Source of the DNA: Icerya purchasi
Taxonomy: Eukaryota > Arthropoda > Insecta > Hemiptera > Monophlebidae
Direction: 5' to 3'
Assembly: GCA_039619475.1 (NCBI GenBank)
Contig: CM077115.1
Location: 65,354,864-65,418,863, forward strand
Length of the DNA stretch: 64,000 nt
Positions within the stretch are counted from its first letter, which is position 1. The number at the start of each line of letters is the position of its first letter. A model generated the notes under the pieces. That model saw nothing but the letters and a program-made list of their open reading frames with translations, ran no database searches and was not told where the DNA came from. Made by a program: the position numbers and the translations under genes. This document shows, one piece after another, positions 11,576-24,250 of the stretch.

Positions 11576-13564
11576 GTACATTATTTTTTTTTATTTTTTG
11601 CAATTTAAAAAAAAAAAAAAGTAGCTTTTTAATTTGTTTTTGTTTGTGGAATAGTGCAAGCGGGGAGGTATATCGAGTTAATTCATTTCAACATTTTTCT
11701 GTCTTCGCTCGAAAGATTCATGCCTGAAAGATCCATGCCTGAAAGATCCCACCTAAACGATCACACCCGAAAGAGCTCTGGCCCCATTTCTAACTGTCGC
11801 CGGTTGTCGATATTTTATGCGATAACTCGAGGATTTCACTGATAGCTTTCACGGAACACTTTATATCATTTTCATTACATAAAAACATTGCATGGATTCT
11901 CATATTATCCCCCGCCTAGGTATATTAAGTAATTATTATGTCATTAATGTGCTATTTTGAATATGTATTTTTGTGTTTTGACACTTCAGCGAGCGCGAAA
12001 ATGAGTATCACTATTTTTTCTCGCTCTATATGTCTGAAAAAATACTATCAAAGATACACTTCAGAAACTTTTTACTATTTTACAGGTAGGTCAAAAAATT
12101 TGTAAATATAGAAATCTATAAAATTATTTTCACGTTTGTAGAGGAAAAAAATGTAATACATTAAACGGTTTCCAACATTACAATATATGGAAAAATCATG
12201 CATAGTTAACTTTTAACATAGATTATAAAATAACGCTCCAAGTGATTCACAAAAACTCGAAATAATGAAAAATATGAAGAGTCATGAAAGTTTTAGTGAA
12301 CTATTAATAAATCGACAAAAATTAAAAAATAACACTTTAAATAATTATTTAAGTAATTTAAAAAGAGAACATACACGTTCGTGATAATTTTCTGTATGTT
12401 GATAACGTGAGATTATCCTTAGATGCCAGTTTATAACTTTTAATTTTACATAATTTACCCGATTTATTATTAATAGTTTTCGTTGAATTTGTATCAATTT
12501 ATCTTTCATTTAAATCGCTACATAGTTAACGTTTACGCTATCAATCAACAAAATTATACAGTTCGTGAATTTTTCTAATTACATCGAAATATATTTTCCT
12601 ATTCCTCTTGAAGCTACTGAAAATTTATCAACAGATGAAATAAAAAATGATTTTTCCGAGAGGATAATACAGAGAAGAACGCGGAAATTTAAATTTCAAA
12701 TTGATACACACCCGTACACATATTTAAAGTCATACCAGTCGCCGAAAAACAAGCGAATTTTTCCGATTACAATAAACAGTTCATTTTCGCACGTCTGAGA
12801 AGGCATTGTATATTAGTCGATAAACACGGCGGATTGATCAATAGCGAACGATAACGATCAAAATTTGAACGGGTCGGAAGCGAGAGACACACTTAGTTGC
12901 CGGAAATAACATCATTACAGCGTGATTTAGAGAACATTATTAAAGTTTACGAAAAGGCCACACTGTGTGCCGTAACATGTTCCTCGATATTTCCTTCTGC
13001 GGACTCGAATAGTGAACGCTACCAAACTACAATAGAAATTGAAGCCTGCGCTCCTAGCCGCATACAGCTTTCCTTATCAGCAATATTTCGGAGATAGCGC
13101 CTGCGTCGAAACGTACATCGAGTCATGCAGCAAAGGTGCTACCGCTATCGGCAGAAGTTTCTCTACTATGAATACAGAGCGGAAATCTGCCGTGCTACGC
13201 CCGTTCGATACGGCAAATTCCATCTGAACCGCGATATTAAGATTGCAACTGTTTTCGATTATTTTCATTCTCACCGGACTTTTTGCTCTATGACGACGCG
13301 TAATCACGAATCCCAGCGTAGGCGGCTCGGTTTAAATGGAAATTTAAAATACACACGTTCGACATCGTGAACGGTGAAACATTATATTTGCATTTGCGTC
13401 AAAATTCTGAGAAATAATTAACATTTCTGGGAAATGTTGAATTTTCATCGCCACCCGTACATACGGTATTGAGTTTTTTTTTGATTTAAAAAATAAGTTG
13501 TGGGTCTCACAGATATGCCCGTTGTGTGAGTACCCGACACTCTTATCAACGTCTATTATAATAG
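11576..13564. other. No gene recognised; one short tandem repeat
   Basis: A T- and A-rich patch lies at 11583-11620. The region 12890-13330 has near-balanced base composition and several overlapping short frames, so it is the most plausible place here for conserved non-transposon sequence. I recognise no protein motif in it. Confidence 0.35.
11711..11778. repeat. 15-bp tandem repeat, about 4 degenerate copies
   Basis: Units read GAAAGATTCATGCCT, GAAAGATCCATGCCT, GAAAGATCCCACCTA, then a further decayed unit ending in GAAAGAGCTC. Confidence 0.8.
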
Positions 13565-13589
13565 ATATATATATATATATATATATATA
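13565..13589. repeat. (TA)n microsatellite
   Basis: Pure alternation at the 3' end of the minus-strand family J copy. Confidence 0.95.
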
Positions 13590-14265
13590 GTACAAAAATT
13601 CCAACTAACTTAACTTATTTCATAACTAACAATAATAATAAACCGAGCATTATTATGCATATTAAAGTAATAGCATATTATATGCCAATAAAACAACAAT
13701 GCCGCGTAGTACGCATCTGTACACCAACATAATATGCAGACAGCTTAATATTTAGAATCGAAATAAAACGTGATCAGTGAGGGCCTAAAATCCAGAAAGG
13801 ACACGACAAAAACCGTAAACAGGAAAGAACCATTAAAGAGTAGCGATATAAAGGACGAAACTTGATCTTCAGTCTTTGCACCATTCCTTCAACCATTATT
13901 TTTGCACCTCCTTTTTCCACACACCATTTTTTTCCTCTCTAGTATATAATTAAGGATTGTACTTATTTAAATTAATTAAAACCCTGAGTCATCAATTGGT
14001 AGATTTACACCGCGGGGATAGATGTAATATGTATTTTCCCTGGATGGTAATTTTGTATTATTGACATTAAATTCTAGTAATCCATAATAGAAATAGTACA
14101 CATCTTGAGGGACATTTCGTTGTTTGTCGTTTTGCTTCTAGTAGGGGAGTATAAGTTTCAAACACCTCTTCTGTATTTTACTTATTTTATTTATTTCCGT
14201 TTTCTTAGCCTTAAATAATATATTTGAATTCCATATAATATTCTAGACATTATTATTGAATTATA

Positions 14266-14324
<59 letters not shown>
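14266..14324. repeat. (TA)n microsatellite
   Basis: About 59 bp of pure TA inside the family J copy. Confidence 0.97.
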
Positions 14325-14325
<1 letters not shown>

Positions 14326-14430
14326 GTAGATTTCGATAGTACCTGCCTTATTTTATATAAAGCTGGAATTGTCTGTCTTAATTTCTAGTTTAAATTTGAA
14401 TGTGATTTTTCCAGTTCAAGGATTTATCAA

Positions 14431-14457
14431 TATATATATATATATATATATATATAC
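14431..14457. repeat. (TA)n microsatellite within the YLG...DKSLNW codons of family J
   Basis: Flanked on the minus strand by codons for KYLG on one side and IDKSLNW on the other; the equivalent position is expanded in two other copies. Confidence 0.95.
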
Positions 14458-15207
14458 CTAGATATTTAATGTCATGAACGTTCTGTAATGGTGGACAGAA
14501 ACATAAATGGGTATATTGATATTTACATGAAGTTCGTGTAGGCAGTCGTTATTATGAAGGACAATTCGTGGGTCGCGCGTATCTTATGTTTAGAATTATT
14601 CCGATTGTATAATACTTTTGATTTGTTAATATTTATACATAACCTCGTATCATGTGCCCATTTACTCAGATTATCTACATCCTATTATAATAATTTTTCC
14701 GCGATCTCTAAATTTTTGTGCTCAATTAATAAAGCAACATCATCAGCAAAAGCGTATACCTTTGCATTTTTAATATGCTTGCATAACGAGTTGCTGTAAA
14801 TGAGAAAAAAGCATAGGGGCCAATACAGTACCTTGACGTACGCTTTGTTGAATAGTTTTTTTATTACTTTTATTCCCTGCAATTTTGACCATGTTTTTTT
14901 TCTATTTGTTATATAATTCCTAAACTACTTTAGTTGATTATTTTTAATGCCCAGAATTTCTAGGTCCTTGATCAATAATTCATGATCAACTAAAGATTTC
15001 ATTTACAGGTTAATTTTCTTTTTTTTTTTTTGATAAGAGCGTCACGTGACCGAACGAAACGCTACTACCTAATCAAGCCACGATAAAAAAATAAAAAAAA
15101 GTATTAAAACGCTTATTAACTCATCTATCCCGACCCCAGGGTTTAGGAAAAGGTTAGCTCATTTCATTTATGCCTGAACCTGCACTGCGAAATAATTATG
15201 TAGAAAC

Positions 15208-15503
15208 CATTGGCGTACCGATTGGGAGAGGGGATTTGGGAGTTCAAAGCTTTCCCGAAATAGATTTTTACGTTGCAATACTGTCACTTTACGCCCGTAA
15301 GATGTCTTGATACCAGACATTCTGACAGTACAACTAACTTTATGTATTAATGTAAATTATTCTCTAATCCTTACGCATTTAGAACTATTGTACAAGAGAT
15401 TATTAATAAAATATAATTACTAAGTAAAATCCATTTTTCTGTCAATTGTTGTTTTTTTAAATGGATTGACCCCTCCCGAAAAACTGTCCTGGGTTCGCCT
15501 ATG
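15208..15503. mobile_element. 296-bp non-autonomous hAT-like element with perfect 8-bp target duplication
   Basis: The left end begins CATTGGCGTACC. The right end in reverse complement begins CATAGGCGAACC, so 10 of 12 terminal bases match. It is flanked by identical 8-bp sequences GTAGAAAC at 15200-15207 and 15504-15511. The 8-bp duplication with short CA...TG-bounded termini is the hAT signature (established knowledge). There is no coding capacity. G/C-rich ends and an AT-rich middle are shared with the elements at 23.8 and 37.2 kb. Confidence 0.88.
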
Positions 15504-15511
15504 GTAGAAAC

Positions 15512-17324
15512 AATTAATTTATTCATTTATGTCGCAGATTCCGTACGTTCGTTACTCTATGCAGCTATTTCTTTGTTGACATGTATATGTCTTTGGGCTG
15601 GGGGTCAACCTGAAAATCGTGTAACGCAACGTAACTCAACGAAACGCAACGTTCTTTTCATAATTTCGTAAAACATTTTAACATTCCGCAGATAATTTTG
15701 TAAAACTTTTTTCTTCGCGTCTGAAGGTTTTGCGCGGATATTCTCAAAATTTAGAATTAAACAAATACAGCACTTGGAATGGTACGTGGCGATTTAATTT
15801 TTACTAGGCAATTCGATGTAATTTTCACGTAATTGCGTGTTAGCTCGATTTAATTTATATGTAAATTAGAGTCAACTCTTCAATTATAATTTTAAAGACA
15901 GGCATTCGTAAAATTACGGGAACCCTAAAATAAATAAACTATTCAAACGACATTACCATCAAAACAATATGAAATAAAATTTATATTATAAATTTTTTTA
16001 AATTTTATTTAACGGACAACTGGTCCGACCTGTATCGGTAAAACTTTCACGATGAAGATGTTAATGGAAACCTGCAATCGCTTTTCGCAACAAGGCAACG
16101 GTGCGTTTAACACCTACGACACAACTGCATCAACCGGAGTGGTCACATCCGCCATCAACCAAAATGGCGCAGAAAGGAAACTGCGATTAAATCGTTAACG
16201 ACAAATAGGTGAGATTGTGGAAGGTTTTAAAAAGGGAAAGCATTTAAAAACTGTTAAGGAGAATGAAGAGAGTAGGTTGAATAGGGAGAGGGAGAGAGAG
16301 AGAGAAATAAAAAGAAACTAAATTAAAAAATCAAAGAATAAGAATTGAACCGTTGGTCTGAAGTGAGGTGATTAACCGGCACAAATCATTGTTCCCAATG
16401 ATTCAGTGGCTAAGAATCCATAGGAGATCGATTTCGATCCTGAGTGCACAAGGAAAATGTCACAAATATCAGAACGTATAAGCAGTATTATACAGTCGGG
16501 TGAAAGAAGAGGAGGTGAGCCAGAACGTTTTGCATATAGTAAAAGCAGCACAACGTTACAACGGAGAAAACTGTTGCGGCCTTTAGCTAAAAGTGAACGT
16601 CATTATTTTTTTGAATAGAATTTTACTCTTAAAAATAGAGTAATCTCTGGTTTTTTTTATTTTCATATTTTCGTTAAAGCGACTCGAACGAGCCGACGAA
16701 GTAATCTTACTGAAAGAGAAGGTCAATCGGACGAAATAGCAATATTCATAATGTAAACGGATGGAAATAAGCAGTCGCTATTTTTTCCCGGAAATTCAAA
16801 AACCTAACAAATCTGCCTGGATTTTGTTAATACGGAAATTTAACTTTTTTTTTTTATCTCAGACCGAATTGTGATCTTCCACCTAACCAATAACCTACTA
16901 ATTTTATTCTGAAGGAATAAACGTTAAATCGTAAAATAAATTAAGGGGTGAAGAACTGAGTACAACGAAATAGAGACCTCTCATATTAACAAACCCTGAC
17001 TTGCACGCTTCTTTTGCAGCATAATCAATCTTTTCAAGGAATCCAGCAGAACTTAATTCTTGTTTTGAAATATATCGAAGCAAACTTTTCTCATTTCATA
17101 AGTTGCTGGATAATAACTGTACTGCAAGTTCCTATTTTAAAGCGATTGGAAATAGTTCAATCAGAGAACAATAAAAATTCCTATTTAGACTTCAAACTAC
17201 TGTGCATCAATTGTAGTACTCCCTCTACAGCAAGAAGCCCGGCAGTAAAGATGGAACTATTTGGAAAGCCTGAAGGATATCGTTTCAACATCAGGCAATG
17301 GCAAGTAACACATGCGCGTTTAAT

Positions 17325-17359
<35 letters not shown>

Positions 17360-18149
17360 AATGGGTATCGTAATAGATGCGTTAACAGTATTTGCTAACT
17401 GTTGGAGAAATAGGATTAATTTTTAACATGTACATATACGTTCAAATTGCGTTGATAATAATGATGAGAGTGTTTTCACGTGCGGTCCAATAATAGTACG
17501 AGTTCGAATAAATGGTGTAAACATCTGCCGAGATCATATATTAGCGTGCGTGGGAACGATTCGTGCGTGACTTCAGGATCTGTCATTGTCGGTGTGCTCA
17601 CAGAACAGTGTGAGATAGCGCAGATATAGCATTACTGGACTCTAATGGTACTCAAGACGATAGTATAAACAGGGAGAGAACAAGATAGATATAATCACTG
17701 TACTTGTTCTGCATGCTTATACATGAATAATGAGTTGGTGAGAGAGAGACAGAGAAATAAGTAAAAGAATAATAATTTGTTGAATAATTAAAGAATTGAA
17801 ACGTATCTAAGGACACATTCATAAGATTTGGTATCAGTGAGTGTACAAGTCAACAGTTAGATGGGAACGGATGGTATACTTTTGTGGTATCCTGCGGCTG
17901 TCGTGTCTTCTGCGAAAATGAACGGCATTAAATGGATCATGCATTATAAGATGCAAAGTAATAATAAGAGAACGATAGGGAAGCATTACACTGATACTGC
18001 AAGTTATTTTAAAGAAGTAATGTTTCCGTCTGTGAAGAGAAGAAATAAAAATAAATTGAAATAAATAAATAAAATAATAATAATGGAATGTGATTTTCTT
18101 TCATACCGTTGTGATCTTTCATGAGCTTTTGAAATAAATATAACACACT
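15512..18149. other. No gene recognised
   Basis: Features seen: a GA-rich run near 16280-16310; a 9-bp-stem hairpin at 16387-16405 (AATCATTG...CAATGATT) followed by a weak B-box-like GATTTCGATCC at 16427; and frames at 17014-17361 and 17861-18064 with no known motif. No host gene can be supported. Confidence 0.35.
17333..17359. repeat. (TG)n microsatellite
   Basis: Pure GT alternation after a short TA stretch. Confidence 0.95.
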
Positions 18150-19840
18150 TTAAATACACAATACTATATTTGACGAAAATTGGAGATCAATAATTTAAAC
18201 TTAGTAAAGACCAATATTCGATATAAAAACTTATTTAGAAAATATCGAAATATAATCACAACTGAAATAAGGAATGCGAAACAGAAGTTTTTGCCAAAGT
18301 CAAATAGTGGAAGCAAATAATGATAGTAAAAAGGAATGTAACTGTTAATAAAAAAAAAAAAAAACAAAAAAAAACAACACAATATATGGGTTTCATTATA
18401 AAATATTTCGGAAATACTGCAATAGTAGCTGAACAATTTAGTGAATACTTTATGCGTTCGCGTTGTTACAACATAGACACAAATATTACACTCAGGTATT
18501 GAGAATATTAATTCCGATAATTTCATTTTGTCTTCCTTTTTTATTCCAAATATATACATCCGAAATAGAAGTAATAATTAACGATCCAAAAGTTTATAAG
18601 GCACCTGAATGGGATGAAATTAGGGTTAAAGATATTAAACAAAAAAAACTTAGAGGTGGCGGAAAAATAATCGCAAGAGGATATCGATAATTTTAGTAAA
18701 TTGGAGCACGATAAGAGGTTAAGTATAAATATAAATAAATCAAAATCATTACACATTCGGAACAGTACTAAACGAATTATTCTTCATAATAACGATTGCC
18801 TACACAAACTTTATGTAAATATCAATATACCCATTTATGTTTTTGTCCACCATTACAGAACGTTCATGACATTAAATATCTAGGTATATATATATATATA
18901 TATTGATAAATCCTTGAACTGGAAAAATCACATTCAAATTTAAACTAGAAATTAGCACAAACAATTCCAGCTTTATATAAAATAAGGCAGGTACTATCAC
19001 ATCGAACACTACGTATATACTGTAATTGAATAATAATATCCAGAATATTATATGCAATTCAAATATATTATGCGAGGCTAAGAAAACGAAAATAAATAAA
19101 ATAAGTAAAATACAGAAGAAGTGTTTGAAACTTATACTCCTCTACTGGAAACAAAACGACAAACAACGAAATGTCCCCCAAAATGTACTATTTCTATTAT
19201 AAGATTACTAGAATTTAATGTCAATAATATAAAATTACCACCCAGGCAAAAAATTCGGTTAACAAGAAACCAAAGTAGTACATATTACATTTATCCCCTG
19301 GGGGGCATAAATCCACAAATTGATAACACTGATGATTCAGTTTTAATTAAATTAATTAGTACAATGCCTAATCATACATTAAAGGAAAAAAAATTGATAT
19401 GTGGAGAAAGAACGTTGAAAAATGGCTGAAGGAATGGTATAAAGTTTAAAGAACAAGTTACGTCCTGCTACCTTATAAAGGCTTCATTCTTTATGTACGT
19501 ATTTTGTTTTGACTTTCTCGTGTCTTTCCCTAATATTAAGCGCTCAAAGAAGATCGTATTTTTCAATTTTAAAATATTAAGCTGCCTGCATGTACTGGTG
19601 TACAGATGTGCATTACGGTGCGTTTTATGTATTTGCATGCGTACTATTATACACTCATACTTAGATGTAACGCTAGGTTTACTGATATTACGATTTATGA
19701 ACTAAGGTAAAATGGTTTGTAATTTTTGTTTTTACTTATCTATCGCTCAATATCGTAGGAGGTCTTATGTAATAAAGTTGTCATTATATTACGATAATTC
19801 ATTACCATTAAAATCAAACGAATAAAGTAAGTCTCGTAAA
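18150..19840 (+). mobile_element. Jockey/CR1-like LINE, family J, plus copy with RT core deleted
   Basis: The 5' part (about 18190-18640) resembles the linker and RT start of Jockey/CR1 proteins: KYRNIITTEIRNAKQKFF, then AEQFSEYF, then EVIINDPKVYKAPEWDEIRV (family KAPGWD, here E for G). At about 18650 the sequence jumps straight to residues after the FADD motif (GGGKII corresponding to the VxEKLL region), so motifs A to C are lost. It then runs through RLSININKSKSLHIRN, the YLG site with (TA)n at 18884-18903, DKSLNWKNHI, KKCLKLILLYWKQND, IRLTRNQSSTYYIYP and a final VERW-like block near 19430. The 3' UTR extends to about 19.8 kb by similarity to the 59-kb copy. Confidence 0.8.
18884..18903. 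repeat. (TA)n microsatellite within the YLG...DKSLNW codons of family J
   Basis: Same coding position as the tracts at 14431 and 58249. Confidence 0.95.
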
Positions 19841-20924
19841 GCAGGATGTGGGGAAGTGTAAAGTATCATAATATACCAAATTTAATTTGACAGATCATTT
19901 GATGGAAATTCCAAAGCATTACGCACACCCCTTTGAAGATCAGGTATGTGAGACGACTGGAAATGTTTAATGTAAGTATCGAAAGTAGTAGGGAACCTAA
20001 TGTTGCACCTTCTTGAAAAATTTTCTTCGAGGAAATCACAGAGCCGTTTCGGTAGATAATCTGGTATGAACGACACTCACATCTGATCACTACCTTTGAG
20101 TAAGCTTTTTTGATGTCATTTCTTTACGTACGACTCTTCCATAGTTCATTTTTTCGCACCGCAATTATTTCCTGATCGCTCTGAAATGCATGCGGAGTAA
20201 TTGATTATATTTGATCAAATTCCCTTTAAAATTATGACAGTTAACATAGAAATTCATATATTTTTACAAGTTAATTACACATAATTTGCGGATAAAAATA
20301 TATTTATTTGATACGTGAAAATACATTGGTATATTAAATAAGTATATTTCTGGTTCGTGATATTAATTGTACATAAAAGAACATTCGAGAACTTGCAACG
20401 TTTTTGATGATACGTATGGTGGTAACAATTATAATTTGATTTTTTAGCGTTCCACATTTTTATTGTTCTTTTAATTTATTTATATCATCATTAAATGATT
20501 AATGTTTTAAAACGATTGAAAGCAATTAACTAGCCTCGGAGAATGCTGATCTACAGTTTCATTATTAGCCGGAATTTTTGGGTTTTTTCTTCCAATATTA
20601 CTAACCGTCCGAGTAAACATCAAAAATCCCTGCGAATTGTTTGCTTTTGCTAAATTTTAGCATTCACTGTGGCGCACACGGAGTTTTTCGTGGTTTTGCT
20701 TTATTTTTTTAAATGACCTAGATTTAAACTTTAATCCACCGGGGAGTCATTACTAGGTGTATTTCAAAATACAACAGAGAAGGAAACAAAAAATCAACGC
20801 CAACCAAAACGGAAGGCAATTTCAGTTACGTATTGGAAAGTAAAACAAAAAGAAAAGGAATAAGCGTAAACAAGACAAACAAAAAAAAAAAAGTATCAAA
20901 ATCTTTAATTTATACATATTCCAT

Positions 20925-20933
<9 letters not shown>

Positions 20934-20956
<23 letters not shown>

Positions 20957-20957
20957 G
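20934..20957. repeat. (TA)n microsatellite, interrupted once
   Basis: TA alternation with a C at 20943. Confidence 0.9.
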
Positions 20958-23390
20958 TGTGTGAGTGTATTTTTGTATATATGGACTAGTCTCGTGGCCT
21001 GCGAACCTCTTGTAACCCTGATCAACTATCTATTATTCCGGGGCATAGTTTCAATAAAAGGTTTAATTTCAGTTTCGAACTTTGAGCCTTTTAATTGTGG
21101 ATTAAATTCCCGTTTAGACCGAAGAAACTTTCAGCCGGCTATTTTCACCGATATTTTAAAATATAGCCCGATAGAGTTTCAGTTGCTTTTACGTCGTTTG
21201 TGGATAATTTCTGTTCTCATATTTAGCAAGGGTGCGCATTTGAGGTCAAAGACAATTAGATAAGTATCGAAATCGAGATTGAAGGAAATAAAAACAGAAC
21301 AGTACGAGAGACTGCCAGCAATTTAGCCGAAAAGATTATGATTATCTGCTGGCGACGTTAAAGAAACTTAACACCATTAGGCTATTTTGTAAAAGTAACC
21401 AGGCAGAGGAGCAAAATAAAAAATTCCGATAATATTAAGTGGTTCTCGTTAGTATCACGGGAGAACGATCCGTCCAAGGATATAAATAATCCGAGAAGTT
21501 GGAAATAACGAAGGGTTATTTTGTACTTTCGTGTAAAGGAAGTGGCAAAAAAAAATGTTGGCCGAAAGAGGGCATTTTCTTGAACGAGAATCGCCGATTT
21601 TAGAAATAAGGACCAATAAAAAAGGATAACCTAAAAAGATATATAAAATTCGGAGCTGCGTTAGACTCACAATGGACTACTTGAACGAAGAGCACTAAGA
21701 CAATGCGAAAAGATGAGAGTTCTGGGTAACAGTTAATTTAAAAGGGTTTCAAAATCACTGTTACGTGGATACATGAAAAGCTGCATTTCGGAATGACGTT
21801 CGAAGCAGAAAAAAGAAATTTGGAATTAGGTCTCGTAGTGGAAAATAATAGACGGAGATTAAACGCAATAATACCACTAATAGTGAGGAAAAGTAATATG
21901 GAACAGAAATCGAAAAAAAAAAAAAAAAGAAGAATACTGTTACAAATATTTAACGCATACACACATAACCGAACCACTTCTGCAAAATGATAAATGCTAA
22001 ACAAACGGTCGTAACACGGTTGAAATGATTAAACAACGTGATTAACTCGAGACGTCGTCATTACCATTTTAAAAGAATAATCAGTACTGAAGTTATTTTA
22101 ATATGTAATTAGGAAATGCTGGGTTCAAGATATGAAACTATGTTATACAATGAAATGAGTAACTAGAACCAAGATCGATTTGTGCTAGTAAACCATTGTT
22201 CAGCTTTGTTAAAACCGATCAGTCCGATATCAATTTGTGATGATGCAGTTTTAAGGTATAACCGTGTGAGTAGTTGGTAAAAGGTGAATTTGGACGCTCT
22301 AACGTCACAAGCCAAAAGCTGCGTGCCGGGACTGAAAATTAACTTTAAAAAATTTAAATGTTATACTCAATTTTGACCTAAGCATACTTATTCAAGTATG
22401 GAAAATTAATCCCCAAACCTCTTCCCTTCTTCCCGTACGAAATCGAAAATTCGAGTGTAAGTATTCAAATGTAGCATAATTACACCTTCCCGACCTTCGA
22501 TATAAACCCCCCTCTGCGATAACTGCCAAAGTCGGCAAAGCGTCGAAAATTAAGCGGAAATATTCAAAATTAATCAAAGTATTCATTAAAATTCAAACAC
22601 ATTCTAGCCCACGTATAAAGAGCATTCCATTATCAAAAACTATCCGAAGTTTCTTTTTTCCGTTTTTCACTATATCAGTTCAAAGTTTGTGTGTAAGTAT
22701 CCAAATTTAACCTATGTATTTTCGCTCCCCTACAAGACTCGGACAATATGACAACCGTTCTTTAAAATCCAGCGTAATTCTTGTGCAAGCCAACAACATC
22801 AGCTTGTTTTGTACACTGATTCTACTCATTATCACAATGTCCGCCCATAATTTATAATTTAATTTCCAAAAACTGCAAAAAGTAAATTTTTGAAGACCGC
22901 TAAAAACCTTTTGAACTTGATAATCTAGATCTGAAAGAAATTTATCAAGAGGTGCTTGTTTCTTGTATTTTATTTTTAAAACTTAGTTTATTTCCCGAAA
23001 TAAATCGGAGCGAGAATGAAGTCAGAAGTCCGAGGCAAGGATACTCGAAATCTTCAAAGGATTTCAAATTAATATTCTCACATTTTTTTTCTTTTTGTAA
23101 TACATCTTTTAGTTTTAAACGGGCATTTCGTAAATATTCCGATATACATATATATATATATATTTGCTACTATCTATTGAGAAAGTTGAACATTACAACG
23201 AAGGAATATATAATGGAAGATGTAAAAGGGCTTTTGTCAGTTGCTTTCGTCCTCGTTCGAGTGATTCTTATTTTGTTTATCACCTTCTTGTAGGCAAGAG
23301 CATTTTATGTACGAGTAGTGATGAAATACCGTCTGAAGGCACATCGTCGACGCGTACATAGCAATACCTAGACAGAATTTCCAACGGCAG

Positions 23391-23410
23391 ATGTGTGTGT
23401 GTGTGTGTGT
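23391..23410. repeat. (TG)n microsatellite
   Basis: GT alternation followed by further GT-rich sequence to about 23462. Confidence 0.9.
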
Positions 23411-23546
23411 GGATGCGCACGTGTGTATGTATATACGTGTGGTGTGAGTGGGTGTAAGTGAATAACATATTCGTTAATTCTAATTTGAATTTCTATCCTT
23501 CGAACTTGCTTCCGAACGGTGCACGGCAATATTCATAATAAGTCAG

Positions 23547-23640
23547 CTACGATAGCGTAGCTGGTTGGGCGGGCGGTGGCGTTTCGTTTAGGTAAAACCG
23601 GGTTCGAATCCCTGTGTCACATATTGAAAATTTAGAAAAA
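23547..23640 (+). repeat. tRNA-like sequence, probable SINE head
   Basis: TAGCGTAGCTGG (23554-23565) is a perfect match to the RNA polymerase III A-box pattern, and GGTTCGAATCC (23602-23612) matches the B box, at tRNA-like spacing. The T stem folds (CCGGG / CCCTG with one mismatch), but the sequences that should form the acceptor stem (GCTACGA and TGTCACA) do not pair, so this is not a functional tRNA. A tRNA-derived SINE head or tRNA pseudogene is the best reading; the downstream body and tail are unclear. Confidence 0.5.
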
Positions 23641-23817
23641 TTTCACTTCCACTGGATTAATCTGCATAGCTGACGATCCAAAAGTAAAATAGGAAAATTA
23701 AAGAACATTTGTATTATTCATTTTTTCTTACTTTATTTATTTTTTCTCTCTCACATCCAATCTCGTAATACGTGTATACACATGCAAAACTCACGTCTTT
23801 CTCATACTCATCTTGCA

Positions 23818-24242
23818 CAAGGCCGTGTCCGCGGGGTGGGTTTTGGAGGTTACCCCCCCTCTCCCATGAGAACTGAAATAGTTATTATGAATACACAAAA
23901 ATCTGAAAAAAATCAAAAATTTAAAATAAATATTGATGATTTTTTAAGCTGTTCTTACCTTTAAAAGAAAAGAGAAAAAATATGTTCCATATTTTTAGCT
24001 CCTTTATTAATATTTTATGCAAAATTTTTTATTACGAGTATAATCAATAACATATGTAATTTTTATTAATGTGTTTAGGCGGGGTAATTAATTTATGTAA
24101 ATTATTAATATACATATAAATCAAAATGATGGAAATGATTAATAGTATGTGAATATTAGTGAAAAATGTATTGTTATTTATCAAATAAATATATGAAGAA
24201 AAATTTCAAAACCCCCCTTTCAAAATTCTGGGCACGGGCCTG
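23818..24242. mobile_element. 425-bp non-autonomous hAT-like element with 8-bp target duplication (7/8)
   Basis: The left end begins CAAGGCCGTGTCC. The right end in reverse complement begins CAGGCCCGTGCCC (10 of 13 match). Flanks are ATCTTGCA (23810-23817) and ATCTCGCA (24243-24250), an 8-bp duplication with one substitution. G/C-rich subterminal blocks with C-runs (23858-23866, 24210-24219) bound an AT-rich interior without coding capacity. Confidence 0.8.
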
Positions 24243-24250
24243 ATCTCGCA

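Larger units (their letters stand above)
13620..15005 (-). mobile_element. Jockey/CR1-like LINE, family J, 5'-truncated minus copy
   Basis: Reading the minus strand from about 14995 gives VDHELLIKDLE...LGIKNNQLK, then VRQGTVL (motif B region), HIKNAKVYAFADDVALLIEH (FADD catalytic motif, 14810-14720), ININKSK-like and VHDIKYLG...DKSLNWKNHI (YLG motif, interrupted by a (TA)n at 14431-14457), and a C-terminal region shared with the plus copies at 18-19.8 kb and 58-59 kb. No RNase H is present, as expected for this clade. Frames are broken by several shifts and stops, including TAG for a Trp that the 55.6-kb copy retains (TGG). The 3' UTR aligns with the 19.5-kb copy by eye (AATATTAAGCTGTCTGCAT). 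Confidence 0.8.
19841..23545. other. No gene recognised
   Basis: AT-rich DNA with a TA microsatellite at 20934-20957, A-rich runs (20881-20893, 21913-21930) and a 16-bp TA run at 23148-23163. Phrases such as GTGTAAGTAT(T/C)CAAAT recur at 22457 and 22691, hinting at an old local duplication. Short frames show no motif. Confidence 0.35.

Noticed and set aside
23547..23640. Functional tRNA gene
   Set aside because: A and B boxes are excellent, but the 7-bp acceptor stem cannot form and no sensible anticodon arm is visible; called SINE-like instead.
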